A DNA stretch of 64,000 nucleotides from Gordionus sp. m RMFG-2023 (GCF_954871325.1 NC_088776.1:58366954-58430953); one strand, 5' to 3'; shown: positions 1 through 13,275, counted from the first letter of the stretch. The notes: a model not told the origin generated them from the letters alone. Program-made: numbers and translations.

Positions 1-3000
1 CGTGCAGCGATAACCGGGCCTTCAGGTAGCTTGTGCCGTTCAAGAAAAACGATAGTAAAAACATTGAGGAATTGGAGTTGTAAAGAGTTGAAGTATTAAC
101 CATCAGGACGACCAGATAGTAACAAAATCAGGCAGCTATCTGAATTAAACATTATACATGTGAAATGAAAATTAATATTTTATTCATGATTGTCTTTAAG
201 TGGATTTAATTAAGATGTTAAATGTTAATATGGATCGAATAATAAATGTAATTGAACTGAACACCATAGCTATAAATGATAAAGGAACACTTAATTTATA
301 TTTAGTAGAAAATTGTCTAAATATGTTCATAGAGTAATACAAAATTGAACACGTATGCATTCATATAAATGATATTGATATAGCTTATTGATATTATTAT
401 TCTGAATTTTTGAAATTGGAAAGTTTATTAATCCAAATTTTATTTTTATAATTTATTTATTTTATTTTAAATATTTGCCAAACCATAACTCATATATCAC
501 TCAAGTTTATTAAATAATACTAGATTGACGATTTATTTATTAAAATGTATTTATAAGTGCACATACATAGGAGTTCATTTTAGCTTTATTTTATGGATTG
601 TACCTTGATTAAATCAGATATAATTTGTTTATAGATTTTAATTATATTTTAGAATTTTTAAAATATATTTAAAATAATTTAATATTTTTTTAAAATAATT
701 TTATAATAATCATAAATGTTATTTAGTGAACGCGCAAAACATAAATGGCTAAAGAGCTGCTCCTATATACAAAGTTGGACAGGGTCCACAAAGACTAAAT
801 AAAGATTCTTTGATTTAGATACCAATATCTTATTAAAAATATTAAAAGGATATAAGATATAATATACTTCTATCTCTTTCTAAATGAAAGTACTTAAATA
901 AAAGATACATATTTTTAATCAAAAATTAATCTTATTGTAATTTTTTTAATACTAAATTTGGAAATAAAATTTTAATAAAATCTAAAAAAAATAAAATTTT
1001 TCATTTAAATATTAATACTATTTAAAATAAATAATATATATTTTTTAAAGCATCTGTATCTTTTTGAATACAATTGATGAATGAGATATTTTAAAATATA
1101 TTATATAAAAGATATTTCCAAAAATTTTAAAAAAGCAAAATACAGAAAGTACATATTTGCGTTAAGAAAAATTTGATACGTATTTTTTTTTTTATGCAAT
1201 TTGGTGTAGAACACACCCATTATCTAAATGAAATAACAAATGTGAAAACTTGTTTTATGATTACAATGTATGTACACTTTTTATAATGCATTTAATAAAT
1301 GATTACCAACAGCGTATATTATTACGCTGTCTCTCAAAAAACATTTAATTAGCCCTAACCTAATCCATATCTTTCAACCTTTTTCCTACTGACATTCAAT
1401 AATAAATTTCCCTTAGTTGCAAATTTTTTGAGTTAGTTTATCTTATATATCATTGATATTTATCATTGATTTGGCACAATGATTTGGCATCGTTATTTAT
1501 TTATGTATTTTGTCGGTAAAAACTAAAACATATGTTTTAATTCAATTTTTGATAATTTTAGAAAAATAAATAAACTATGAATTATATGCGTAGGAATTAT
1601 AACTATTTGATATTTTCTATTAAATTTTTAAATCATTGATGATGTAAATAATCATTTATTTAAAATCGTAGTTTTTTGTTTATATAAATATGACATGGAA
1701 TACTTTGATAACACTGATTATTATTCAAACTTAAATGATCCAACGATATTTAAAGTTTAACATTGTTTATTTTATGTTGATGTAAATATTATTACTACTT
1801 ATTTATTATAATATTTAGAATGAATGTTCACATACAATTTCAAAATTACATACTATAAACATGGAATTAACTCAAAAACTAAATAAATTGAAGAATGAAA
1901 ATAAAGTAAATTTACATTACTTATTCACAGAAAAATATTATCATGTTTTAAATCCATTATTTTTATTGAATTATCAGATTTTTTGATTATTTTTTAGGTT
2001 TTATATTTTTTGGTTTAGTGGAGTTAAAATGTTAATAAATAATTTAAATATGAATAGTCAGATATAAATGAAGATTAATTGACATCCTAGGCTCTGATAA
2101 CATTTTTATATAGGTTCTTATCTTTATTTTATAGCCATATTGTCACCTTGATATAATTTATTGTATATACAATTGGGTCTTATCTTTATTTTTAATGTAT
2201 TCATATATCCCTTAATATCGTTGTGTGTGGGAAGTATATGAGATAAAATATGAAATAAAGGCATCAAAATTAAGAATAATAAAGCCTTGAACATTCAATT
2301 TTTTTTTTGGCTAGCTTAGGCTACATTTTAAAATATTTTTTAGAACCCTGGTTTAAATTTTCTATCTGATTTTAGGGCCAAGGCAAAATTTTTAATTGAA
2401 AGGAATAAAATTAAATCCATTTTTATATAATATGAAAATCCTTAATTGCTTTATTTAAATTCCAGAGAAATATAACCCTAATTATAGGTTTTTTTGTTTT
2501 AAAAGATGGGAAAACATTTTTTCAAGACCAGCCCTAACCCAACATAATAAAAAAGTTTTAAACCCAAATCTGAATTTAAAAAAATTTATTAGGCCAGTCC
2601 AGCTTCAGGGTGATTTCCAAGGCTATACTTATTCTCTTGAATTAAATTAAGACCAGATTTTGAAATTTATTTACTCTACTTGTACTTCTCAACAAAATTT
2701 TCATTTTGTTTTTCTAATTTTTTTTATTAAAAATGTTTTATTATTTTCAGAAACACTAATTTTTTATTTTATCCTTCAGCAGTTAGAATTTTTACATTTT
2801 CATTAAGATATATATACGTTGGTAAAGATTCTTGTGATTATAAGTTACTAATATAAAGTAACTGGTTCAAATTAATTAAAAATACTTTTGGTCTTTCCAT
2901 GTGTCAAATCACACACATCACGACCCACTCCTTTTGATTTTAGTAAAAATTGGTATGATGGTTACATATGCAAAATTTAACCAAAAACGAAATTTTTATC

Positions 3001-3786
3001 TCTTTAACTTTTATATTTCCTGAAATAATTAGGGGTCCAAATGATTCAAAAATTAACCATTTTACTCAAATTTACAAAAATAAATATGTTATTTATAATA
3101 AAGTAAATGTTCATCAATTAGAGCTAGTTAAACTATCTAACTTTAGTCAACTCTAAAACAACGGAAAAAGTTGAGTATTTTTTTCATGATGAATTATCCT
3201 ATGCCCATTTGAAAATTTTAAATTGTTTTTTTTTGAAGGACTTGTTATCTTTCAATTTTTTTGAATTTTTTTTTCTTTACTACGTTTTACGAATAAAATA
3301 ATAATTAATTCTATAAAATTTATTGGGTTATAGATTTCAAAAAAAAATATTGCCTTATAATTTAAACCAAATTTTATAGATGGCGTTAAATATAATAAGT
3401 TAAAATATTTTTATCTTTAAAAAAATTTGTTTTTGCAAGTGTTTATATATGATATTCTTGATATCTTACCATTATTTTTTATATAAAAAAAAATAATTTG
3501 ATCATAATCATAAATAATCCATGTTAAAATTTACAAGAATTAAATTTTTTGATAATTAAGTCGTGTAAGGGAGGCGAAGTATGATTTTTATCTGGCCTGG
3601 AGGGATATAGCTCTGCTAACTAATTTTATTATATCTATTATAAAAATTTGTCATCATGGTTTAGACCAAAATTTTTTTTTATAGAAATTATCTCCATTCT
3701 TGGTACAGTCAATCGTGGTCCATTGCCAAAATGAATTGATAAATTTTTTTCTTGTCTACTAAATCTGAACCGTTATTCTTAACGAA
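1..3786. other. A+T-rich stretch without a recognisable gene
   Basis: No open frame here has the composition, length or splice context of a gene. The longest frame, about 60 codons near 2,968-3,156, is low-complexity A+T-rich sequence. A weakly repeated segment with the words ctagattgacgat and gtgcac at about 520-580 resembles segments near 5,510 and 31,520, so an old dispersed repeat is present. A short local repeat of the phrase cttatctttattttta occurs at 2,115-2,200. Nothing else was seen. Confidence 0.5.
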
Positions 3787-4015
3787 TAGTGTTGTTAAAC
3801 GGCTCGATTTGAGCCGATTTTAGAAAAAAAAGGGGCTAACTTCAATATTTTTTTTTACCCAAATACATAATACGCAAACCTGAAGATTTTGCTCAAAGAA
3901 TGATGGCACAAAGGTTTGGACATCTCATTAGCTAAATCTCGAGGCTTAGGCAATATTTTTCTGACTAAAATATCGACTTCTCCGTCGGCCCAAATCGAGC
4001 CATTTAACAACCCTA
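3787..4015. mobile_element. hAT-type MITE of the TAGTGTTGTTAAAC family
   Basis: The left end reads TAGTGTTGTTAAACGGCTCG and the right end is its near-perfect inverse, giving terminal inverted repeats of about 28 bp around a non-coding core of about 230 bp in total. The core words aagattttgctcaaa, ggtttggacatct and aggcttaggcaatattt recur in other copies in this window. The termini match those of the much larger hAT element at 40,383-45,948, so this is probably a non-autonomous relative mobilised by the same transposase. I did not find an exact 8-bp target duplication, so the copy is probably old. Confidence 0.75.
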
Positions 4016-4224
4016 CTAGTTGAATCACCAGGATCTTATATTTCTACCTACCCATTATATTGTATATTAAAAAGGTCTCGCATTTAATATATTATTAAAA
4101 GATTATTGTATTGTATTGTATGTTATAAAGGTATAATACGATATTACTGGCAGAATGTAGGTTTTGATCTTATATAAAACTTAAAAAGGTCAATTATATT
4201 AAGTGATTATATTATATAATAGAT

Positions 4225-4320
4225 ATCGGTGTCCGGCAGGCCCGACCCTAACCCTGGCTCGGGTACACGGCCGGACCGTATTTTTATACCGGGGCCGGTC
4301 CGTATCTTTTAAAACCAAAA
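4225..4320. repeat. G+C-rich transposon relic
   Basis: A patch rich in ggcccg and ggccgg words stands out from the surrounding A+T-rich DNA. It resembles the core of the G+C-rich MITE at 25,786-26,147 (gcccg, gggtac, cggcc words), so it is probably a decayed member of that family. Clear terminal repeats are not visible. The next kilobase to about 5,500 holds only A+T-rich sequence, including a run of ten G at about 4,616. Confidence 0.4.
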
Positions 4321-5559
4321 TATTTTTAATCGCCATTATATATATATAGAGAAACAATTAATAATGAAGTTTGACGATATATCGTTGTTCAAGTATAGAT
4401 TAAACATTATACCTCATCCTCTTTATTTGGCTCTTTATTTTATCAAATTTTAGTTTTCCTCATTTATATTTTATGGTCGTTCAGATAATGCAAAGAAAAT
4501 ACGAAAATACGAAAAGCCAAAACATAGCATTGCTATCGGAATTGACACATTATAGGGTATATTTTTTTTTATAAAAATTATAATTTTATTTGTTCCAAAT
4601 AAGAAAATTATCTAGAGGGGGGGGGCTATATCATTATAAGGAAAATATTTCAAAGAACCGAATCGATTTCTTAGATTCTGACAAAAGCATCTTATTAGGT
4701 ATTAGCGTTAAAATTTTAATGTCACGATAACTAATTCAAGTAATTTAAAAAAAAATATATATACATATAAATACTAATATTAATAATTTAATAACTTATA
4801 TAACAAAATTATTGACATTTTAATATTTATAATTTTTTTAAAAAAATTATTAGAAAAACTCTACCAACAAATGCTGTGGAGAAGGAGAAATGCCAATGAA
4901 GGAGCATAAAGGTTTAATATTAACTATTTTTTTTACCCAGGATTATTAGTGTGCATTTAATGATAAAAAAAACAATGTTTTTTTAAAAAAAATTAATTTT
5001 TTAATACTATGCTTCTTTTTCTTATATAAAAAAATTACCAATATTTTTTTTAAGCAAATTTTTGATTATCACAATTATTTTATAATTTGTTCATATTTTA
5101 TTTTAATTTTTAGGTTTAAAAATTTTCACTTGATTAATATTTAAGCCCTTATTTCTGTCTTTTTTTCCCTGCTTCTTATTTTTTTTAAAAAAAAACGTTT
5201 TTATATCTCTAACCCCACAGTCACAGTTAGCGCGAATCAGCGGCGGACGATACAAAAATACGCAAAACTATGTAAAAAAATACAACATATTTCGCGCATT
5301 CATATTTATCAAAATTTGCGGCGGAAGTTACAAAATCACAAATATGAATGAAGAGAATAGTAAGTAGGCCTATTCAAAAAACTAATGCGAATAACGAATT
5401 ATTCGTATTCGGGCAAATGATAGAATTTGATATTCCTAATTGATTAGTATAATTGTGAATATTTAAAATTATTCGGTTCTTTTATTGGGAGGCGTGCATT
5501 AAAGACATGTAATAATACCTAGATTGACGATGCATTCATTAAAAGTGTACATCAATGAA

Positions 5560-5870
5560 AACAGCTGGGGACGCCTATGTCTGGCCCTAAACTATATTAA
5601 AGGTTTGCCTGATCATCGAGATAATAAGGAAGCAAGTTATCATTTTAACGATAGTTTTTAACATGAGAATAATTACTATATGGGTTACCAAAATCGGCGG
5701 GTATCAGCTGATTTTCATTCAACGACGCTTTTCAAATGCATTATTATGAATGCGTCACCAGTCTAGGTATTATTATATGTCATTGGCGTGCGCTCGAGCG
5801 TGACGAAGGAAATCGGACGGCCTCGAAAATCGTTTGGAGCAGGACGGGCAGTATACTTAAGTGTATTTTA
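5560..5870. other. CpG-bearing, G+C-elevated patch of unknown role
   Basis: This patch carries many CpG dinucleotides (cgacgc, gcgtgcgctcgagcgtgacg, ggacgggc) in a window otherwise depleted of G and C. A plus-strand frame of 87 codons with a start at 5,736 overlaps it, but its downstream half is A+T low-complexity sequence, so it is not convincing as a protein. The patch could be a promoter or first exon, perhaps of a gene including the coding-like frame at 9,954-10,310, or a transposon relic. No terminal repeats were found. Confidence 0.3.
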
Positions 5871-6313
5871 AATCGTGATAGATTTTATATATTTAATGGG
5901 TTTTTTTTATCCAAGGCAATAGGATATGCTGTATTCCATATCAAATCAACTGAAGATTCAACTCCACCCCTTTCGATTTTTTTTTTAAAATTTGTATGAA
6001 GGTAGTATAGCACTAACTAGTGAAAAAAAACTGTCATTTTAATTTCCCATATGAGAAACGTGAGACTTCCTAAATTCACGAATCTCAAAAAATAATTGAT
6101 TTAAACCCAAAATTTAAGTTTCACTAAGTAGCTGGTATAATATAGCCCTTATAAAATTTATTATATTGAAAATGTATTCATTGCCAAAAACCGGGAATAG
6201 TTATAAAAAGAAAACTGCCATTCTTAAGAGATAGACTCTTATATTTGTGCCAAGTCCTAGACTGGGATAAACATAGGTCCAAGAGTTTTTGTATCTTAAA
6301 TATTGGTCGTAAG

Positions 6314-6425
6314 TAGTGATGCAAAATTTTTTAAAAACGGCTGACTTTTAGTATTATATCCAGAGAAATATTACCAATCCTAAAGATTTTTGCTCATAAA
6401 TGGCAGGGCTAAAATCTTTCATAAA
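6314..6425. mobile_element. Partial hAT-type MITE
   Basis: The segment starts tagtgatgc, contains aaaaacggctgac, then the family core words ccagagaaatatta and gatttttgctcataaatggca. It matches the first half of the TAGTGTTGTTAAAC MITE family. The second half and the right terminal repeat are missing or unrecognisable. Confidence 0.5.
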
Positions 6426-9159
6426 TATCATTTATATTAAAAAATATATAGTAATTTTTTCAAATTATCAAAATAAAAAGAAAACTTAAAAATTAAGCAC
6501 GTAACAAATAGTTGGGTTGGGCTTAAATTTTAAAAATAAAATAAATATATTTTTAATTTTTTTTTTGCAATAAATAAGTAATTATTATTTTTTTATATTT
6601 GTTTGTTTATAGAATGATCATAAACTTGATCTTGTTGAATCTAGGAAAATAATTCCCCCCCAAAAAAATCCCCGTTTTTTAAGACATTAAAAATTAAAAA
6701 AATTAATTAAAATATGAGAAATGATTCCCTATAAAATATATCCACGAAAATAAAAATCCTCAAATAAAATATTTAAAAATTTCGAGAAAATCAATTCCGA
6801 AAAATTATTTTCTATGAATTATTATTGGGGATTTTTTTTCTTCCGGGGAATTATTTACCGCTTACCATTTTATTAAGTGTAATGTAAAACAACCCTGTTG
6901 AAAAAAATATAATGATTTTTTATATAATAAATTTAATTTTTATCTTGTGTCGGGTTTTTTTGGGACAAATAAAAAAAAATTTGTTTGGGATTGGGCCGGA
7001 CATATTTTTTTTTATAAATCTTTCCTTTGCAGATTACTGGTAGACATTGTTTCATATTTACCACATAAGTTTAGTCATTTTTTTTAGAGAAAATAAATTG
7101 TAAAAATATTTAAAACTTTATTATTTAACTAATTATTTATATCACGAATATGAATGGAAAATTAATATTATAAGTAAACATCGTACATTATCTAATCGAA
7201 TGAGTTTGAATAAATTCGACTTTCAATTTTTACTTCCATTGGAATAAATCCGTGAAATGTGCTCCGGGAATTCGTTTTGGCTTTTAAAAATCTCTATTTT
7301 CGAGATTGGTTTCCATGGTTAAATATTCAACGTTGCTTACGAACATATAATTATTCCCCGGGATATTGATGATTTTCAATAGACATTGCAGACTTGCTCA
7401 AACCGCTAACCTCTTAGCAATCATACCCCTAAAAGGAGTCTTGCCATGTGTAGTTACAAAAAAATGTCACTATCCCTGAATCCCAAAATTATTATAAGGG
7501 TATCATGAAAAATAAAATAAGATTATTGAAATCAGTTATCAAATATGTTTTTCGAAGCAATAGAAGCATTAATTCCCTTAGAAGTAAATAATATTACAAA
7601 TTATTCTTCTTTAATACTTATATCATTTATCTAAATACTATGCTTTAAAGGTTCTCACTTTCTTAAAATAATTAAATATAGTTTTTATAATGTTAAGATA
7701 AAGGTCTGTGGCATGTTACTACTATAAAAATATTTATGTATAAGATATTTACTATGACTCTAACTACCATTATATAAAATGTTATGTATCTATCTCCCCA
7801 CTCATCCCGTATAACTTATTTACCATTATCTTTACGTTTGTTCTCCACTGATGTATTCATATTTAGTTTTGCCCATCTTCCTATTATATTTATGCTAATG
7901 AAATCATGATATTATACCATATTTTTATGATTGTATTTTAAAACTAGTTCAAGAAAGATTGTATCGCGATTAAATAACAAACTCTTTTATTTTCTCTTTG
8001 TTTCAAAAATTATAAAGGTTGGAAAAAATACCTTTTTCTGGAGCATTATATTTTTTTGTTTGATAAAATTTAAAATACATTTCTTTTATGAAAATTTGTT
8101 GTACGTAGTTGTAATTATATTATTGTAAATTGTAATTATTTTAACAATAAAGTTAATATTACTAAAATTACTTTCTGGATGATGACAACAGTCTAAAAAC
8201 AGGTCCCAACGTCAGATCCTCACTTTCTTAGATTTAAATCCCGGTCCCACGAATTCAAAATGCCGATCCGTCCCCTTCTCCCACGGTAGATACCGTTCGC
8301 GAGATATGTTAGTCTCAATACTACAACATAAAATAAACCATTTTCATAAATTATTTTTATTCACCAAAATAGCAAATCATAAAATCTTATCCGCAAGATG
8401 GCGTTTTTATAATTTTAAAAAAACTATTTTTTTTTCTTAATAAATTTAAATAATAACGAGATGAAAGCTTACAAAATATAAATGGTCTTGTAAATATCAA
8501 AATACAAATTACCCGGAATGTTCAACTGAGAGAAATTTTTTAATTTGAAATATATTTAAAATTAAACAGGTATCTGAATTAAAATTAAATGATTAAAAGT
8601 AAGAAGGATATATGAGTTAAGGTTAATTAATGAGGTCAGGGGTCAGGATTTAGATTGGATTTTAATCAAATTTAATCCTCACAATTAAAAACCTGACAAA
8701 ATCTGATAGGCTCACTTCATAAGAACCTATCATATGTATACAAAAATTCGCGTATTCAGGTAAAAAGTGTTTTAAAAAAGATATAGTTATATTCGCAGAA
8801 TGTGGAAACGGGAACAGATCGAGGAACATGAGTCCTCATTTTTAGGAGTAAACAAAAAACCCATTTTTAAAAAAATTTTAAGGAAAACAGTTTCTGAATT
8901 TAGGTAGCGCAAGTCAATTCATATAAACATTTTCTTTCTTTCCGCGTCAAAAATTTAGGAAGCGGAAACCTAGGGCCTACGTTATCGAAATTATAGGAAC
9001 CCAAAAATGGGAACAACTTTAAAGGGAAAAAAATTCATAAACAGGAACCAGAACCCGTGTTCCAAGATCTGAGATTTTCTGACTTTTATGAATTATTCTG
9101 CCTAAATTTTATAAGAATTTTGTGACTAGCAGTATATATACATTTTTTTTTCAATAAAA
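6426..9159. other. A+T-rich stretch, no gene seen
   Basis: Homopolymer-rich sequence without supportable genes. A patch at 8,160-8,330 has more G+C (words such as gatccgtccccttctcccacgg), and 8,790-9,070 holds phrases like gggaacc and ggaaccagaacccg that recur in looser form at 11,990-12,200. These are probably fossil repeats. The short plus-strand frame at 7,931-8,128 is low-complexity. Confidence 0.45.
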
Positions 9160-9382
9160 AACAATAGGCTCGTTTTGAGCTGATTTTATAAACGGCTAGC
9201 TCAATATTTTATCCAGAAAGATATCACTCGAAGCATAAAGAATTTGCTCATAAATGACGCAAAGGTTTTGACATCTATTAGCTAAATCTGAGGCTTGGCT
9301 TAGGCAATATATTTCTGGCTAAAATATTGAGTTAACCGTTTTTTAAAAATCGACTCTAATCAAGCCTTTTATAACTACACTA
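9160..9382. mobile_element. Degenerate hAT-type MITE
   Basis: A full-length but eroded member of the TAGTGTTGTTAAAC family. The right end, CACTA preceded by a decayed inverse of the left end, is visible, as are the core words tttgctcataaatg, ggttttgacatctattagc and ttaggcaatat. The left terminus is weak. Confidence 0.6.
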
Positions 9383-9953
9383 AGTTATAATATATTATCT
9401 ATCATGCACTAGAAGCTCTGAGAAAAATAGTTAGTGGACACTGACAATAATTGAATTGATACTGTTTTCTGCATTTTAATATCATTTTTTATAAAAATTC
9501 ATTATTTTAAAACCCTCATTATTCTGTCACTATCCTTCCATCATCTATCTATCTTATACCAATCAATTTTTTTTTAAGAAATGCACATAAGTAAGGATTA
9601 TTCAATTTTTTTTAAAGAAATACACATTTTATATATAATAAAGTGGAAGTTAAAAGGCGTATTTATTACAATTATATTCCTCTAAATCACTCCTAGATTT
9701 TATTATATATTTCAAATCTCTCAAACTTTGGGAACATTTTATTTATTTTATATTTTATTGATATTGAATAATAGGAAAAAGAAGTGGCGATAAATTACAG
9801 TGTAGTAAAACAAGTTCTTAAATGTCACCTTTACATCTTTTTTTTCCATTACATAGCGATTAATGATTTGTCTCTTAAAAGTTCACTTGATTCAAATTTC
9901 ATAATATTCAAGGCTTACATCATTTATTAAATTATATTTTATTTATACGTTAA

Positions 9954-10310
9954 ATATTTTATAAAAAAGGTGAACTTTCGTATGCCGTGCACACGCAAAT
10001 CTCAGAAAATATACCATTGGCGGAATCCCTTTTATATCAAAGTTATAGATCGTCCAAACAATCGATCGATACCAACAAATCTAAGCGGAACCGCTTACAC
10101 CAAACCTTTCTCTCAATCATCGGTGACTTATTCCTAAACACCTCGTGGGGTTCAATAGAGCCAAGATGGACAATCCCGTCTATGGCCTCGTCTGCTAATA
10201 ATTTAGATTTTACACCCGAAAGTGATAACGAAGAGGAAAACATGAATAATAATCTAATCGTGATTGATAATTCCGACGATGAGTTTTTCGTTATACAAGA
10301 AATCGTTTGA
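9954..10310 (+). CDS. Unrecognised coding-like open frame, possible terminal exon
   Basis: This frame is open from 9,954 to a TGA at 10,308-10,310. Unlike nearly everything else in the window it has balanced codon composition with many C- and G-ending codons, so it looks like genuine or recently genuine coding sequence. The first in-frame ATG is late (10,182, MASSANN), so the 5' part is more likely an exon continuation. A possible splice acceptor (gcaaatctcag) lies just before 10,006. The N-terminal half is basic (SKRNRLHQ), and the C-terminal third is acidic (ESDNEEEN). It ends SDDEFFVIQEIV, where an acidic run precedes an F-x-x-I core that resembles an LC3-interacting (LIR) motif. That reading is inference only. 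I do not recognise a family, and no upstream exon was identified. Confidence 0.45.
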   Translation: MFYKKGELSYAVHTQISENIPLAESLLYQSYRSSKQSIDTNKSKRNRLHQTFLSIIGDLFLNTSWGSIEPRWTIPSMASSANNLDFTPESDNEEENMNNNLIVIDNSDDEFFVIQEIV

Positions 10311-10854
10311 AAACTTATTTGCCCTAATCCTATTCGTTAAATTATTTTAGGCTATTTTCTCGACACCAATCAGTTTACCTTTTTATTCGACTAACCGTAT
10401 ATTGCCTATTCTTGTATATAGATATGTGATCCTAGGGGTAGGAAGATGCTTGCCAAAAAATTTGATATGCCATCTCATTATAACGTATTAACCTATGTTA
10501 CCAGGTTTCCGTCTTCCATCTTCTTGCGTTAACATTTATTCTTTGTAAATTATTCATATTTCAAAATACCTCAACAAATTTTTTTTGATAACATATTTAT
10601 AAAATTATATATATATATCCCAAATTGTTATATTTATATTAAATTTTATTTATAATTCATACAATTCAAATCTACCATTATATCATGCTTGCCCCAATTT
10701 TTAAGGTGACCTTGTGATTATTTTTATTTTGAAAATCTTTTCTTTTTTTTTTGAAAAAAATGTTTTACAGTCACCACCACTACAATTGTGATCTTAATTT
10801 AGTGATGATAAAAAGGGTTAATAATGTTTACTACCAAGTGAATGTATGGAAATA
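10311..10854. other. Region downstream of the coding-like frame
   Basis: Moderately G+C-containing sequence to about 10,560, consistent with a 3' untranslated region of the preceding frame, then A+T-rich DNA. No AATAAA polyadenylation signal stands out next to the stop codon. Confidence 0.25.
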
Positions 10855-11150
10855 TTCTAAATACCAACCTAATTTGCTAAATACCGACCAAAATTTATTA
10901 AAATGTAATAAGATCCTTATTATTTAATATATTATAACGGAATCACGTGATCGAGTCCGGCCTCCTATATATCATCCCCCCAAGGATGGAACCACCAAGT
11001 TAGATTAAGAAATATGACCATTCTCGGGATTCTAACCCATGAATATGGGATAAGTAAGCAAAGCTCTTGCCGACTAGGCCACAGAGGCTTTTCAAAAATC
11101 ACGATTTTTCACATATATATTATAAATATATTTGGTTGTGCCTATCCAAA
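10855..11150 (-). mobile_element. tRNA-derived SINE, copy 1
   Basis: Read on the minus strand, a tRNA-like head begins near 11,090 (GCCTCTGTGGCCTAGTCGGC, containing a box-A-like TGGCCTAGTCGG). A box-B-like GGTTAGAATCCC follows at about 11,025, then a non-tRNA body with cttggtggttccatcctt and cacgtgattcc. The copy at 19,026-19,300 shares head, body and about 60 bp 5' of the head. This copy has an altered B box. Transcription from an internal RNA polymerase III promoter is inferred from the SINE class. Confidence 0.75.
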
Positions 11151-11189
11151 TGAAAAATAAACAAAATACAAATTTGATAGGTAGTAGAC

Positions 11190-11365
11190 ATCATTAACCG
11201 ATAAAAAGCCCAATTTTAAAATATAACCAAAATAACATGATGTAAGCCTTAAAATTTTGCTCATAGCAGGCTGAAATGCTTGGACATCTATTTGCCGATT
11301 CAAACTGAAATCTTAATCGGACCCTTTTGAAAAATAGATCCAAATCGGGGTTTTTAACAACACTA
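11190..11365. mobile_element. Degenerate hAT-type MITE
   Basis: The right end reads tttttaacaacacta, the inverse of TAGTGTTGTTAAA. The core words attttgctcatagcaggc and gcttggacatctattt match the family. The left end is eroded. Confidence 0.55.
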
Positions 11366-11496
11366 ATATTTATAAAAGTGATATTTTTAAATCATTTAAA
11401 TTTGAGAAATGATGTGTATTAATAACTTTCTCCATACTAAAACCGGTTTGAAAAACATGAAATAATTTTTTTTAAATATATTTATTGGTGAAATAT

Positions 11497-11727
11497 TTAT
11501 GCGTTATTTGGTTTGGATATTATCGATTTCTCATATTTTCCTGTCGGGCTATTATGGCGATATTTAAATTTCAATCTACCAAGAGTAATATTTCTAATCT
11601 CACAAAAAACAATAGATGTTATTATTGGGTAAGATAATCTAAAATCAGTAGTTTCATTTAAGAAACCGTCGCTTGTGCCAAAAGATTCAATTACTTTTTT
11701 AAACATGGAGCCAAAAGTTATGTGCAT
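11497..11727 (-). other. Unassigned minus-strand open frame
   Basis: Open frame of 76 codons with mixed, not low-complexity, composition (for example FGTSDGFLNETTDF and ITLGRLKFKYRHN). No domain is recognised, no splice context was established and there is no related copy in the window. It could be a fossil fragment of a transposon protein or a chance frame. Confidence 0.15.
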
Positions 11728-12828
11728 ATAGAGTTCTGTTAATCAAATTCTCTAAACTCTACAGCATAAATATTATTTTATTCAAATTTTGAATCTCTAA
11801 TTGAGGTGGGATAGCTATAAAAAAATATAATATTACAAATGAGATGTTTATATAATAATTTTGGAAAGTTATTTGTTTAAATGAAATTTTAAATTAGGCC
11901 AATTTATCAATTGTAAAATCATACAATGGGCTGCAACCAGAGTTTGATAATCTAGACTAAAAAGAGTTTTATATTAGATTCTGAATAGTGATTCTAATTC
12001 CAGTTCCTAATTGAAAAGTGTGTAAATTAGATGTGATTTCGAGGGTTTCTGGTTCCAAGGTTCTGCTAAAGTAATCAAAATAAATCTAATAACATTTTAA
12101 AATCAACAACGTATAAAATTACTCGAACTTTTGTCAGAAACCCCAGTTCTTAGAAAAAAATGGGTTCCGGTTAATGTTAAATGGTTCAAGAATCTGGTCC
12201 CAAACATTGATTGTAATATCTGATTTATACTGGTCATATTTTTAGTGTTACATTTGAAAACGGAATATGAGAATTAAATCTCACTTTTGATTCACATTTT
12301 ATAAAAAAACCTAGCTTGAGTTTCAAGGCATCCAAGCAATACGGAAAGATCAGCATCAACCTTATCCCCAAGAATTTAAAAGATGAAAGAATTTTTTTTT
12401 TGTATTAGGGGCAAGTTATATGCCCGTATAATATGACACATATCAGAGACCTGCAGGAAAGAAAGTAAGAATACAGGTCATGCCGTATTATAATTTTTTT
12501 AGATAAAATACTTGGGCCTTTTTTTAAATACCCAGGCCAGGCCTAAAAACGTTTTTTTTTAAAAAACATCCAGATCGGGCCATATATTTTAAACAGAGTT
12601 GTTAAACGCTACTTTTAAAAGTACCGTGCTACCGCTATTGCCATTTATCAAAAAAAGTACCGCAACTACTGCTATCGCTATTTGTCAAAAAAGTAGGTCG
12701 CTAATAGCTACTTTTTATAAAAAAAATTTACAAACAAATTTTTTATTATTTGCTTATAATGTTATTGTATAGTGAATATATAAAAATCAACATTTATAAA
12801 TATTAAAATATGTAATAAAAATAGATAT

Positions 12829-13071
12829 TTATGGTAATTTGATGCATTTTAATAATGAAATCATTTCAATATTATCATCCCCAAGTCTAGAACGACGATC
12901 AGAAAGTATAAGTTTTGACTCACTATATAATCTCTTGACACTAGCACTTGAGGGTAAGGGCGTATTTAATCTTATATACATATTTTTAATATAAGATAGA
13001 TTATCAATAATTTTATTTGCAAGTATATCATATGTCTGGTATCCTATTATCATTTTGTGGGCTAATGCCAC
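12829..13071 (-). pseudogene. hAT transposase C-terminal dimerisation region
   Basis: This minus-strand frame of 80 codons ends at a natural stop. It contains the signature of the hAT C-terminal dimerisation domain: PSSASVKRLYSES, then ILSDRRSRLGDDNIEM and a closing LLKC. In intact transposases this domain multimerises the protein and completes the RNase H-like catalytic fold. The upstream catalytic acidic residues are not found here, so this is a remnant of a deleted derivative. Confidence 0.85.
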
Positions 13072-13275
13072 AGATCTTCTTTTTAAAGTCTTAGGGTCTA
13101 GCTAATGGCCTGTGATTCCCAAATAAGCTCAAAAATATTTAATCAGATCAATTTATAAATATAAATAAGTTTTTACCTTATGTTATGTGTCCAACTATCT
13201 GCTGTGGTACATATATATGATATCTCTGATAACTACTATTAGAGCATCTTTCATCATTTTAAAGTTATCTGCTTA

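Noticed and set aside
2968-3156. 62-codon plus-strand frame
   Set aside because: A+T-driven composition, no conserved features and no splice or regulatory context.
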